A DNA stretch of 64,000 nt from JBKCUI01 sp052161625 (GTDB lineage: Bacteria > Planctomycetota > Planctomycetia > Pirellulales > Pirellulaceae), in the NCBI GenBank assembly GCA_052161625.1, contig CP197412.1. One strand, given 5' to 3'. Positions 10,486-18,247 of this stretch are shown piece by piece. The position numbers and the translations under genes are program-made. How positions within the stretch are numbered: the first letter of the stretch is position 1; every line of letters starts with the position of its first letter. The notes below the pieces were generated by a model that had not been told where the DNA came from, did no database searches, and saw only the letters and a program-made list of their open reading frames with translations.

Positions 10486-11991
10486 ATGCTAGCAAAGCCA
10501 ATTTCCAATTCCGAATGGTTTCGTCGCAGTCTGTTGATCGGGTTGTTGATACCGACGATTGGCTGCGCAACGGCAGGGAAACCTGGGCCTTCGATGAAAT
10601 TCCCGAGCTTTGCTCCATGGTCCAAATCGGTGGACATACAAAGCGAGCCAGCTCCGCAAGCGCGAGTGGCCGAGGCGACACCCGCTGCTGCGGTGCGGGA
10701 TCCATCCGCTGTGCAACCTGCGTCCTTTGAGGCGTTGGCAATTGCCAAAGAGGTTACCCTCGACACCCCCTCGACCACGACCCTTCGCCTCGAGGAATTG
10801 GAAGATCTCGCCATCCAGAACAGTCCTACACTCCGGCAGTTGGAATGGAGCGCTTGCAAGGCAGCAGGCTATCGACAGCAGGTCAGTTTGCGACCCAATC
10901 CGAATCTCGGATACTCTGCTCAGCAGCTGGCAGACCAAGGAACCGATCAGCACACCTTGTTCCTGGAACGCGAGATTGTGACGGGTGACAAGCTGCAGTG
11001 GAGCCGGCGTGTCGTCAACGCTCGCGTCCGCGGCCAGCTCAGCGAGGTGGAGTCGCAGCGAAGCAGGATTCTCGCCGATGTTCGAACCGCCTATTTTCAA
11101 CTCTTGGCAGCCCGGACCAAAGAGGCTGCTTTGAGCGAATTCACGGAGGCATCGCGAAAAGCCCTCGAATTGACCGAATTGCGCAAGCAGGCCAAAGAGG
11201 GCTCGCAAATCGATGTCCTGCAGGCGAGTACCCAATGGAATCAAATTCGAATGCAACAGGAGCAAGCACGGGCATGGGCAAATGGTTACGCTGCAGAACT
11301 AGCTGCCTTGGTTGGCATTCCACAGATCAATCCCTCTGAAGTTTCTGGACAACTCGCTGCACCGATTGATTCGATCGATTGGGATTCGATGCTCGCACAA
11401 CTTCGTGAAACCAATCCGGAATTTCAAGTGGCTACGGCAAACCTCGAGAGAGCCTCGGCCAATCTCCGAAGGCAGAACGTGCAAGCGACTCCAAACTTGA
11501 CGTTCCAGATAGGCGCTGGGGTCGATAACGGAACAGAGTCGGGGATGATCAACACCCAACTCTCCGCACCGCTCAATACGCATAATCGCAATCAAGGCAA
11601 CATTGCGGCGGCGCAAGCCGATTACAACATCGCGCAATTAGAAGTGGAAAGGATCGACCGAGCGCTGCGCGCACGGGTGGGTCGGTTGTCGGGGAACTAC
11701 GAATCTGCTAAGGCGGCATTGATTCGTTATCGCGAACAACTCCTTCCCGATATTCAGCAGTCGCTTGATTTGGCAAACCAAGCCTATGTTGCCGGTGAAA
11801 CGGACTTCCTCGAAGTCTTGATCATTCGTCGTACCTATTTTGAACTTCGGTTGCAAGCGATCGACGCTGAGCGAGATTTGTTGCTGGCTCAAACGAGTCT
11901 TGAGAACTTTGGCTTGACGGGAGCTTTCGACCCAATTCAGGACAACAGCGGCGATGCTTCGCTCCGCGATCAAGCCTTCAGTCAACAGTAG
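10486..11991 (+). CDS. TolC-family outer-membrane efflux lipoprotein
   Basis: ATG 10486 follows an AGGAG box. It gives 501 residues with a lipoprotein signal (SLLIGLLIPTIGC). Two repeats of the TolC/outer membrane efflux protein fold follow: a first half with LEELEDLAIQNSPTLRQLEW and long coiled-coil helices (LAEVESQRSRILADVRTAYFQ type), and a second half starting at about residue 300 (NPEFQVATANLERASANL...TFQIGAGVDNG, then a helix ending IRRTYFELRLQAIDAERDLL). The nearest family relatives are CzcC-like metal efflux outer-membrane factors. No RND pump is adjacent; the closest export genes are the ABC exporter at 17-21 kb on the other strand. Which pump it serves is unknown. Confidence 0.88.
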   Translation: MLAKPISNSEWFRRSLLIGLLIPTIGCATAGKPGPSMKFPSFAPWSKSVDIQSEPAPQARVAEATPAAAVRDPSAVQPASFEALAIAKEVTLDTPSTTTLRLEELEDLAIQNSPTLRQLEWSACKAAGYRQQVSLRPNPNLGYSAQQLADQGTDQHTLFLEREIVTGDKLQWSRRVVNARVRGQLSEVESQRSRILADVRTAYFQLLAARTKEAALSEFTEASRKALELTELRKQAKEGSQIDVLQASTQWNQIRMQQEQARAWANGYAAELAALVGIPQINPSEVSGQLAAPIDSIDWDSMLAQLRETNPEFQVATANLERASANLRRQNVQATPNLTFQIGAGVDNGTESGMINTQLSAPLNTHNRNQGNIAAAQADYNIAQLEVERIDRALRARVGRLSGNYESAKAALIRYREQLLPDIQQSLDLANQAYVAGETDFLEVLIIRRTYFELRLQAIDAERDLLLAQTSLENFGLTGAFDPIQDNSGDASLRDQAFSQQ

Positions 11992-12672
11992 CGAATGCTG
12001 ATAGCACATGCCACTGATAAATCACTCCAGATCTGTTGAGGACAACAGATCGACATTGTCGAACAGTCGTCCTCGACTGTTCAGGATCGCCTTGAGGTTG
12101 GCAATAGTCTGGAATTTTTGCACGCTAGGAGAAATGGTTTACGGTGCGGAAGTTGCCGAGGAATGGGATACAATTCTCAGGCGGATTCCATGCGGCCGCG
12201 AAAGTTACATGATTTGATCAACAAAGTCCTTCTTCTGGCACAATTCGACCCGATCGTGGCGAGTGAACGTCGCAAACTGACACACCTTAACGGGGGCGCC
12301 GAAGCTCGAACGAGCAAGTGCGACTTGACTCTTCATTCAGCAAGTTCGTGCATACTTCTTGCAAGTTGCTATGCGGTGTGCCAGAATCTTCGGCCTGGGC
12401 TTCGCAGTGATTGGAGGCCAGAGTATCAAGTTCTTGAAACATGTGGAACGAGCGTGCATGGACTCTTGATGTGACGCATGTGCGCAAAATCTTCCGGCAA
12501 ATATCTTAGCTTTGCTTTCGATTGTTGCTAGTTGTCGGGCCTTACGAAGATTGGCAGGTTTAGCCACCAGTCTTCATCGTTGGCACCGGCAAGATCGATG
12601 CGTGAGTCGCTGTGGGTTTCGGGAACAGTCAGCGGTCACAATTAATGCTTTTATGAGTGGAGGAATTCGGTA
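11992..12672. other. 681-bp intergenic region before phosphoketolase gene
   Basis: No gene is credible here. Open frames at 12008-12217 and 12118-12474 have no family-like sequence and no ribosome-binding site. The region holds two tandem hairpins at its left end (12031-12082) and ends in a strong GGAGG ribosome-binding site at 12659 for the phosphoketolase gene. It may contain that operon's promoter or remnants of lost genes. Confidence 0.5.
12031..12082. repeat. Pair of tandem hairpins with mutually complementary loops
   Basis: Hairpin 1 (12031-12050) is ATCTGTTG/CAACAGAT with loop AGGA. Hairpin 2 (12061-12082) is GAACAGTCG/CGACTGTTC with loop TCCT. Both stems are perfect. The loops are complementary and each hairpin is nearly the reverse complement of the other, so the 52-bp unit can also fold as one long hairpin. 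There is no T run. It follows the TolC stop by 40 bp and may be a transcript end or a REP-like repeat. Confidence 0.6.
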
Positions 12673-15129
12673 ATGACAAGTGTGAAAAGCGTCCAGACTA
12701 TCCAATCTCTTGAAAGCCAGGCGACACAATCGATAAGTGCTTACGGTAAGGCACGCTCCACCGTCACAGGGGCTCCCTTGAGCGACGATGTTGTAAAGAA
12801 AATGAACGAATACTGGCGAGCTTGTAATTACCTCGCTCTGGGTATGACTTACTTGAAGGCGAATCCGCTGCTAAGGGAGCCACTCAAGCCCGAGCACATC
12901 AAAGATCGTTTGCTAGGTCACTGGGGCACTAGTCCGGGGCTTGCATTTACATACATCCATCTCGACCGAGTCATCAAATCGAATGATTTGGATGTTGTGT
13001 TCATGGCAGGCCCGGGGCATGGAGCACCTGGGGTGCTTGGCCCGTGTTATCTCGAAGGTTCTTACTCGGAGGTGTACCCAGATTGCAGCGAAGACGAGGA
13101 AGGGCTGAAACATTTTTTTAAGCAGTTCTCGTTTCCCGGGGGGATCGGCAGCCATTGCACTCCTGAAACGCCTGGCAGCATCCACGAGGGGGGAGAGCTT
13201 GGCTACGTTCTATCCCACGCTTGCGGCGCCGCTTTCGACAATCCGGACTTGATCGTAGCTGCAGTCGTCGGTGATGGAGAATCGGAGACAGGGCCGTTGG
13301 CCACGAGTTGGCATATCAACAAGTTCTTAAATCCGATCTATGACGGCGCGGTACTACCGATTCTGCATCTCAATGGCTACAAGATCAACAATCCGACCAT
13401 CTGGGCTCGGGTTAGCCATGAAGAGTTGGAAGCCTTCTTTCGTGGTACGGGCTGGACCCCTTATTTTGTTGAAGGTTCTGATCCAGAATCGATGCACCAA
13501 GCGATGGCAGCGACGATCGACCGGTGCATCGCGGACATACGCGATGCTCAAACGAAGGCTCGTAGTACCGGAACACCTTTTCGCCCCCATTGGCCTATGA
13601 TCGTACTTCGGACGCCGAAGGGTTGGACCAGCCCGGCCGAGGTGGGAGGGCATAAACTGGAAGGAAGCTGGCGTGCTCACCAAGTGCCAATGGCTAATGT
13701 CAAGAATGATCCTGCTCGGCTTAAGCTGCTGGAAGAATGGATGCGAAGTTACAAGCCAGATGAGCTATTTGATTCCCAAGGTCGGTTTCGTCCAGATCTA
13801 AAGGCTCTCTCGCCAACTGGAGTCAAGCGTATTGGCTCGAACCCTCACGCCAATGGAGGGCGTTTGAAGAAGGCGCTTCGCCTGCCAGACTTTCGAGACT
13901 ATGGCATCCAGGTTGACAAGCCAGGGGTGGTGGAAGCCGAGAATTGCCGCCCTCTGGGTAATTTTCTTCGCGATGTGATGAAGAAGAATATGACCAATTT
14001 TCGCGTGTTCGGCCCCGATGAGAACACATCGAATAAATTAGATGCGATTTATCAGGTTTCAAAGAAACTCTGGTTATCGGAGTACTTTCCGGAAGACGCC
14101 GATGGTACTGAACTCAGTACTGACGGGCGTGTCCTGGAAATGCTTTCTGAACACACCTTGGAAGGCATGCTAGAAGGCTATTTGTTGTCAGGACGCCACG
14201 GATTCTTTAGCACTTACGAGGCATTTGCGCATGTGATCGACTCGATGTTTAATCAGCATGCAAAGTGGTTGACGATCTGCAATCTACTCTCTTGGCGAGA
14301 AAAAATCGCGTCGTTGAATCTTCTCATTACGTCAACAGTATGGCGCCAAGATCACAACGGGTTCACTCACCAGGACCCCGGATTCCTCGATGTGGTCGTG
14401 AACAAAAGTGCGGCGGTCACTCGCATTTATTTGCCCCCCGATGTGAACTCGTTATTGTCAGTCGCAAACCACTGCTTGCGAAGTGAGGGCTACATCAATG
14501 TGATTGTGTCTGACAAACAGAATCACTTGCAGTATCTTTCCATGGAAGACGCGATCATTCATTGCACCAAGGGAATTGGCATATGGCCGCAGGCAAGTAC
14601 GGACCATGGGCAAGAACCCGACGTCGTCATGGCGTGCGCCGGTGACATCCCTACCAAAGAAACGCTCGCCGCTTCCGTGCTGCTTCGGCAGGAGTTTCCA
14701 AGTCTAAAGATTCGGTTTGTCAACGTGGTTGACCTGCTTCGATTGCAACCCTCGACGGAGCATCCACACGGATTAACCGATCGTGATTTTGACACGCTCT
14801 TTACGGTAGATAAGCCGATCATGTTTGCCTTCCATGGCTATCCCTGGCTGATCCATCGATTGGCATACCGCCGCACGAACCACAGAAACCTGCATGTTCG
14901 GGGCTACAAAGAGAAGGGAAATATCAACACCCCGCTCGAGCTCGCAATTCAAAACCAGATTGACCGCTTCACTTTGGCAATGGATGTCATCGACCGAGTT
15001 CCGCAGCTCCAAGTGGCGGGCGCTCATGCCAAAGAGAAATTCCGTAACATGCAAATCGCGTGCAAAAACTATGCGCATGAACATGGTGTCGATCATCCAG
15101 AGGCTGCCAACTGGAAATGGCCGTACTAA
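12673..15129 (+). CDS. xfp: Xylulose-5-phosphate/fructose-6-phosphate phosphoketolase
   Basis: The 818-residue length is typical of XFP. It is a cytoplasmic thiamine-diphosphate enzyme that splits xylulose-5-P (or fructose-6-P) with phosphate to acetyl-phosphate plus glyceraldehyde-3-P (or erythrose-4-P). The N-terminal XFP domain shows HWGTSPGLAFTYIHLDR, MAGPGHGAPGVLGPCYLEGS, SHCTPETPGSIHEGGELGY and the ThDP/Mg site GDGESETGPLATSWHINKF...LNGYKINNP. The central and C-terminal domains show RVFGPDENTSNKL, GRHGFFSTYEAFAHVIDSM and WRQDHNGFTHQDPGFLD. A GGAGG box lies 8 nt before ATG 12673. Acetate kinase follows, giving a two-step route to ATP. The operon is probably a mobile metabolic unit, since its third gene is broken. 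Confidence 0.97.
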   Translation: MTSVKSVQTIQSLESQATQSISAYGKARSTVTGAPLSDDVVKKMNEYWRACNYLALGMTYLKANPLLREPLKPEHIKDRLLGHWGTSPGLAFTYIHLDRVIKSNDLDVVFMAGPGHGAPGVLGPCYLEGSYSEVYPDCSEDEEGLKHFFKQFSFPGGIGSHCTPETPGSIHEGGELGYVLSHACGAAFDNPDLIVAAVVGDGESETGPLATSWHINKFLNPIYDGAVLPILHLNGYKINNPTIWARVSHEELEAFFRGTGWTPYFVEGSDPESMHQAMAATIDRCIADIRDAQTKARSTGTPFRPHWPMIVLRTPKGWTSPAEVGGHKLEGSWRAHQVPMANVKNDPARLKLLEEWMRSYKPDELFDSQGRFRPDLKALSPTGVKRIGSNPHANGGRLKKALRLPDFRDYGIQVDKPGVVEAENCRPLGNFLRDVMKKNMTNFRVFGPDENTSNKLDAIYQVSKKLWLSEYFPEDADGTELSTDGRVLEMLSEHTLEGMLEGYLLSGRHGFFSTYEAFAHVIDSMFNQHAKWLTICNLLSWREKIASLNLLITSTVWRQDHNGFTHQDPGFLDVVVNKSAAVTRIYLPPDVNSLLSVANHCLRSEGYINVIVSDKQNHLQYLSMEDAIIHCTKGIGIWPQASTDHGQEPDVVMACAGDIPTKETLAASVLLRQEFPSLKIRFVNVVDLLRLQPSTEHPHGLTDRDFDTLFTVDKPIMFAFHGYPWLIHRLAYRRTNHRNLHVRGYKEKGNINTPLELAIQNQIDRFTLAMDVIDRVPQLQVAGAHAKEKFRNMQIACKNYAHEHGVDHPEAANWKWPY

Positions 15130-15195
15130 AGGAGTTGGAGAATGCCGTTATCCTTGATGGATGGGCTTGGTCGACAATCGGATTGAGGTACCTCC

Positions 15196-16383
15196 GTGAT
15201 TGAGACGCTACTTGTATTGAACGCTGGCTCTTCGAGCCTAAAGTTTTCCGTCTTTCGTAGCAGCGATCTCGAACTAATCGTCCGAGGGAAGGTTTCCGGA
15301 ATTGGAACCGCCCCGAAATGGGTGCTTCGATCAGGTTCCGGCGATCTGGTGGAAGCGAGCGATATCCACGGTGACTCTCTCTTTGACCATGCACAGTCGC
15401 TCGGGCTTATTCTCGAGCGCCTGAAAGAGCAATCGACTAACATCTGTTTGGTAGGGGTAGGGCATCGTGTGGTTCACGGTGGACCGCATTTTGTTGCGCC
15501 TGTTCGCGTTACAGAGCCAATGCTCCACGAGCTCGAGCAACTTGTTCCGCTCGCGCCCTTGCATCAACCTCATAACTTGGCCGCGATCAAAGCCCTTAAG
15601 ATGAAATCGCCAGCTTTGGCGCAGGTAGCCTGTTTCGACACAGCTTTTCATCGAACACAGCCACCCGTAGCCCAATGGTTCGGTCTTCCGAGGCGATACA
15701 CCGAGCAGGGGGTCCTGAGGTATGGATTCCACGGACTTTCATACGAGTATATCGCTTCGGTGTTACCAACTCTTGCTCCGCACGCAGCCTTGAATCGCAC
15801 GATTGTCGCCCATCTCGGAAATGGTGCCAGTCTGTGCGCTCTGCGAGGGGGCAAAAGCGTCGCCACAACCATGAGTTTCACTCCGGTGGATGGTTTGGTG
15901 ATGGGAACTCGTGTTGGTTCGATCGACCCAGGAGTCCTACTTTATCTCATGACGAATCATGGTATGGATGCGACGGCCATTGCAGACCTCATTTATCATG
16001 ACTCTGGGTTGCTAGGAGTTTCGGGGCTGTCGAGTGATATGCGAACCCTTTTGGCAAGTGCGGATCCCAATGCGGCGGAAGCGGTTGACCTATTTGTTTA
16101 CCGAATCGGTCGTGAAATTGGATCGCTGGTGGCAACCCTCGGGGGCCTTGACGCATTGGTATTCACCGGAGGCATCGGGGAGAATGCCGATCTCATTCGC
16201 TCGCGAGTTTGCCGAGATGCAAATTGGCTAGGCGTCATTTTAGATGAAGATGCAAACAAAGGCTGCTTTTGCCAGCTGAATGATAAAGAGAGCAAAGTTT
16301 CGATTTGGGTGATCGAAACCAATGAAGAGTTATTGATCGCAGAGCATACTCGACGCGTCCTTCAAGATTGCGAACAGAACTGA
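15196..16383 (+). CDS. ackA: Acetate kinase
   Basis: The protein has 395 residues and starts at GTG 15196 (no ATG fits the N-terminal motif). It transfers the phosphate of acetyl-P to ADP, giving acetate and ATP. ASKHA-fold motifs are intact: LVLNAGSSSLKFSVF (phosphate 1), VGHRVVHGG, CFDTAFHRTQP with the catalytic Asp, the GFHGLSYEYI motif, AHLGNGASLCA, MGTRVGSIDPGVLLYLM, FTGGIGENADLIR and the C-terminal NEELLIAEHTRRV. It lies 66 bp after xfp on the same strand, so the pair forms a phosphoketolase-acetate kinase pathway operon. Confidence 0.96.
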   Translation: MIETLLVLNAGSSSLKFSVFRSSDLELIVRGKVSGIGTAPKWVLRSGSGDLVEASDIHGDSLFDHAQSLGLILERLKEQSTNICLVGVGHRVVHGGPHFVAPVRVTEPMLHELEQLVPLAPLHQPHNLAAIKALKMKSPALAQVACFDTAFHRTQPPVAQWFGLPRRYTEQGVLRYGFHGLSYEYIASVLPTLAPHAALNRTIVAHLGNGASLCALRGGKSVATTMSFTPVDGLVMGTRVGSIDPGVLLYLMTNHGMDATAIADLIYHDSGLLGVSGLSSDMRTLLASADPNAAEAVDLFVYRIGREIGSLVATLGGLDALVFTGGIGENADLIRSRVCRDANWLGVILDEDANKGCFCQLNDKESKVSIWVIETNEELLIAEHTRRVLQDCEQN

Positions 16384-16403
16384 AAGAGTTAGGGATGTGA
16401 ACC

Positions 16404-16790
16404 ATGAACATCGAAGATATTCTTCAACACCCGAAAACCTTCGGCGATAGATCCCTGGAGTTCACTGGCCTGGAGGATGCACTCGTTGAACGGCGACTCG
16501 TTTTAGACCACGTCATCGATCCCAACGAAGCTACCCCTCGAGATCGATTTGAGGCGTTTTCTACTGCACTGCGAGACTTGTTCGCAAAACGCTGGATAGA
16601 GACTACGCGGAGCCATGACACAGCAAACCCGAAGCAAGTCTATTATCTCTCGATGGAGTTCCTTATCGGGCGGTCGTTAGCGAACAACTTAACCAACTTA
16701 GGGATGAAGCAAGACTCGCAGGGGTCTGATCCGATCAAGGGTATCACTTTTGGCGATTTGATCGAACAAGAGCCAGGACGTTGTCCATGA
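16404..16790 (+). pseudogene. glgP: Glycogen/starch phosphorylase, N-terminal fragment
   Basis: Only about 120 of the usual 800-850 residues remain. The visible segment includes the unmistakable family motif NPKQVYYLSMEFLIGRSLANN and ends at FGDLIEQEPG, just where the family would continue with the LGNGGLGRLAACF region. After EQEPG the frame reads three unrelated residues and stops at 16788-16790. The pyridoxal-phosphate domain is absent from the window. The gene lies 20 bp after ackA, so it was the third gene of the operon, as phosphorylase genes often are in phosphoketolase clusters. It is a remnant made by deletion or recombination near 16775. Confidence 0.85.
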
Positions 16791-16944
16791 CGTGAAGTGT
16801 GGTATTTGCGTTCCAGACTGCATCAAAAAATGGTGTCGCGACGATTACTGTTCTAAACCTGTTCCCTGCCCAGTGCCGGTAAAGTGCTTCGGTTGTAGCA
16901 CTCGAGAACTGATGATCCATCGTTGCGCTGACTATTGGGCCTAG
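16777..16944 (+). pseudogene. C-terminal tail of a Cys-rich protein, fused to the phosphorylase remnant
   Basis: In the frame next to that of the phosphorylase stub the sequence reads QDVVHDVKCGICVPDC, then WCRDDYCSKPVPC, VKCFGC, and ends RCADYWA at the TAG of 16942-16944. The Cys spacing and the DDYC.KPxPC motif recall small Cys-rich repeat proteins common in planctomycetes. No start codon or ribosome-binding site precedes it, so it is the 3' end of another gene brought next to glgP by the same event. It is too short and starts too abruptly to be listed as an intact ORF. Confidence 0.55.
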
Positions 16945-16978
16945 AGACCCCGATCAGAGAGCGGTGCTGCGAAGGGTA

Positions 16979-18247
16979 CTACGGAGCGGCTTCGACACTG
17001 TCCCCTTCTCGTAACGTGTCCGGAGGATGCAGGATAATTCGATCCCCCTCCTCCAAACCGGAGCGGATCTCGGTCTGCCTTCCATTCGAATCCCCAATGG
17101 CAACTTCGACTCGTTCCGCTCGGTTGGCCCGACTGCGAAACACATATCGACGGCCCGCGAGTTCAAACACAGCGCCCGCAGGGACGTACAAAGATTCGGC
17201 GTCGGTTTCTTGTAGAACGATGCGAGCTTCGATCCGATAGCCGTCTCCGAGGGTTTGTCGTTCTTCCCAAGGTTCCATGAAATCGGCAATGACTCGAACT
17301 CGCTTCTCCTCCACACCGAGGGCCGAGACTTTGAGAAACGCAGAAGGCTCTACTACACGCACTTTCGCATGCAGCGGCTTGGGGCCACCCCAATGTTCAA
17401 TCGTTACTGCAGCACCGGGCTCGATCGCGACTGCATAGTTCGACAAAACGTCAATTTGCAACTCCAGATCACGCGGGTCTCCAATTTCCAAAATCGGGGT
17501 TCCTGCGGTCACGACGTTCGAGTCTTCTTGAAAGACACGCAGCACAGCACCATCGATCGGTGAAACAATCTTGAACGGGAGATCGGGCGGATTCTCGCTA
17601 AAGCTAGAGATCTTGAGCAGCGCCGCTTTCGCCATATCTCGTTCATAGTTTCGCACAAGCGACCGAAACTTGGCGGATCGCAAATTGGCTTGCGCTGCTC
17701 GGTTGGCATGCTCCGCTTCTTCAAACTCCGATGTCGCGATCGATCTCGTTTGGTGCAAAGAAACTGCGCGCTGATACGCTTCTTCGGCTAACTTCAGATT
17801 CGACTCGGCGCTTGCCAAAGACGACTGCGATTCTTCAATCGCCGCTTCCATTGCAGCCAAACGGGCTTCGCTTTCTGCGACCGTTCTCGCGTCGAGCAAT
17901 GCGGGATCCTGTGGCAGAATCTGCACCAACTCCGTTGCGTCTCGGTGTACCAAATCCCCGGCATGCAAAGTCAATCGCAGCAACTTGCCAGTCACTGGTG
18001 CCGCAATCCGATAGCGTTCTCGAATGCGTGTTTCACCGTCGTCGTCGACGGTGATCGCAATACTGCCTCGCTCGACAATCGCAAGATCGACTAGAACGGG
18101 TCTCGGCCAGTACCCATAGACCAACAGCGCGAGAAGGATGGCTGCAGCGAAAAGCCAAGGCAGTTTTTCACGAAGTCGTTTCAAGAGACTTTTACTTTCA
18201 ATACGGATACAAGCTCCATTCGGCGAAGCATGCGGCTCACGACCCAT
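16979..18247 (-). CDS. Membrane fusion protein (HlyD/RND-type periplasmic adaptor) of an ABC exporter
   Basis: The protein has 422 residues from ATG 18247, or 401 from an in-frame TTG at 18184 that overlaps the permease stop (TTGA), which is the likelier start. It has an N-terminal membrane anchor (LPWLFAAAILLALLVYGYW), a first half-lipoyl/barrel strand (RYRIAAPVTGKLLRLTLHAGD), a long alpha-helical hairpin (about 120-210, ARLAAMEAAIEESQSSLAS onward), a second lipoyl half (FKIVSPIDGAVLRVFQEDS) and beta-barrel domains (LYVPAGAVFELAGRRYVFR). It links an inner-membrane exporter to an outer-membrane channel. It is the last gene of the ATPase-permease-adaptor operon on the minus strand. Confidence 0.9.
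   Translation of the reverse strand: MGREPHASPNGACIRIESKSLLKRLREKLPWLFAAAILLALLVYGYWPRPVLVDLAIVERGSIAITVDDDGETRIRERYRIAAPVTGKLLRLTLHAGDLVHRDATELVQILPQDPALLDARTVAESEARLAAMEAAIEESQSSLASAESNLKLAEEAYQRAVSLHQTRSIATSEFEEAEHANRAAQANLRSAKFRSLVRNYERDMAKAALLKISSFSENPPDLPFKIVSPIDGAVLRVFQEDSNVVTAGTPILEIGDPRDLELQIDVLSNYAVAIEPGAAVTIEHWGGPKPLHAKVRVVEPSAFLKVSALGVEEKRVRVIADFMEPWEERQTLGDGYRIEARIVLQETDAESLYVPAGAVFELAGRRYVFRSRANRAERVEVAIGDSNGRQTEIRSGLEEGDRIILHPPDTLREGDSVEAAP

Noticed and set aside
12118..12474. 118-codon ORF before xfp
   Set aside because: No ribosome-binding site, no recognisable motif, residue use unlike a real protein.
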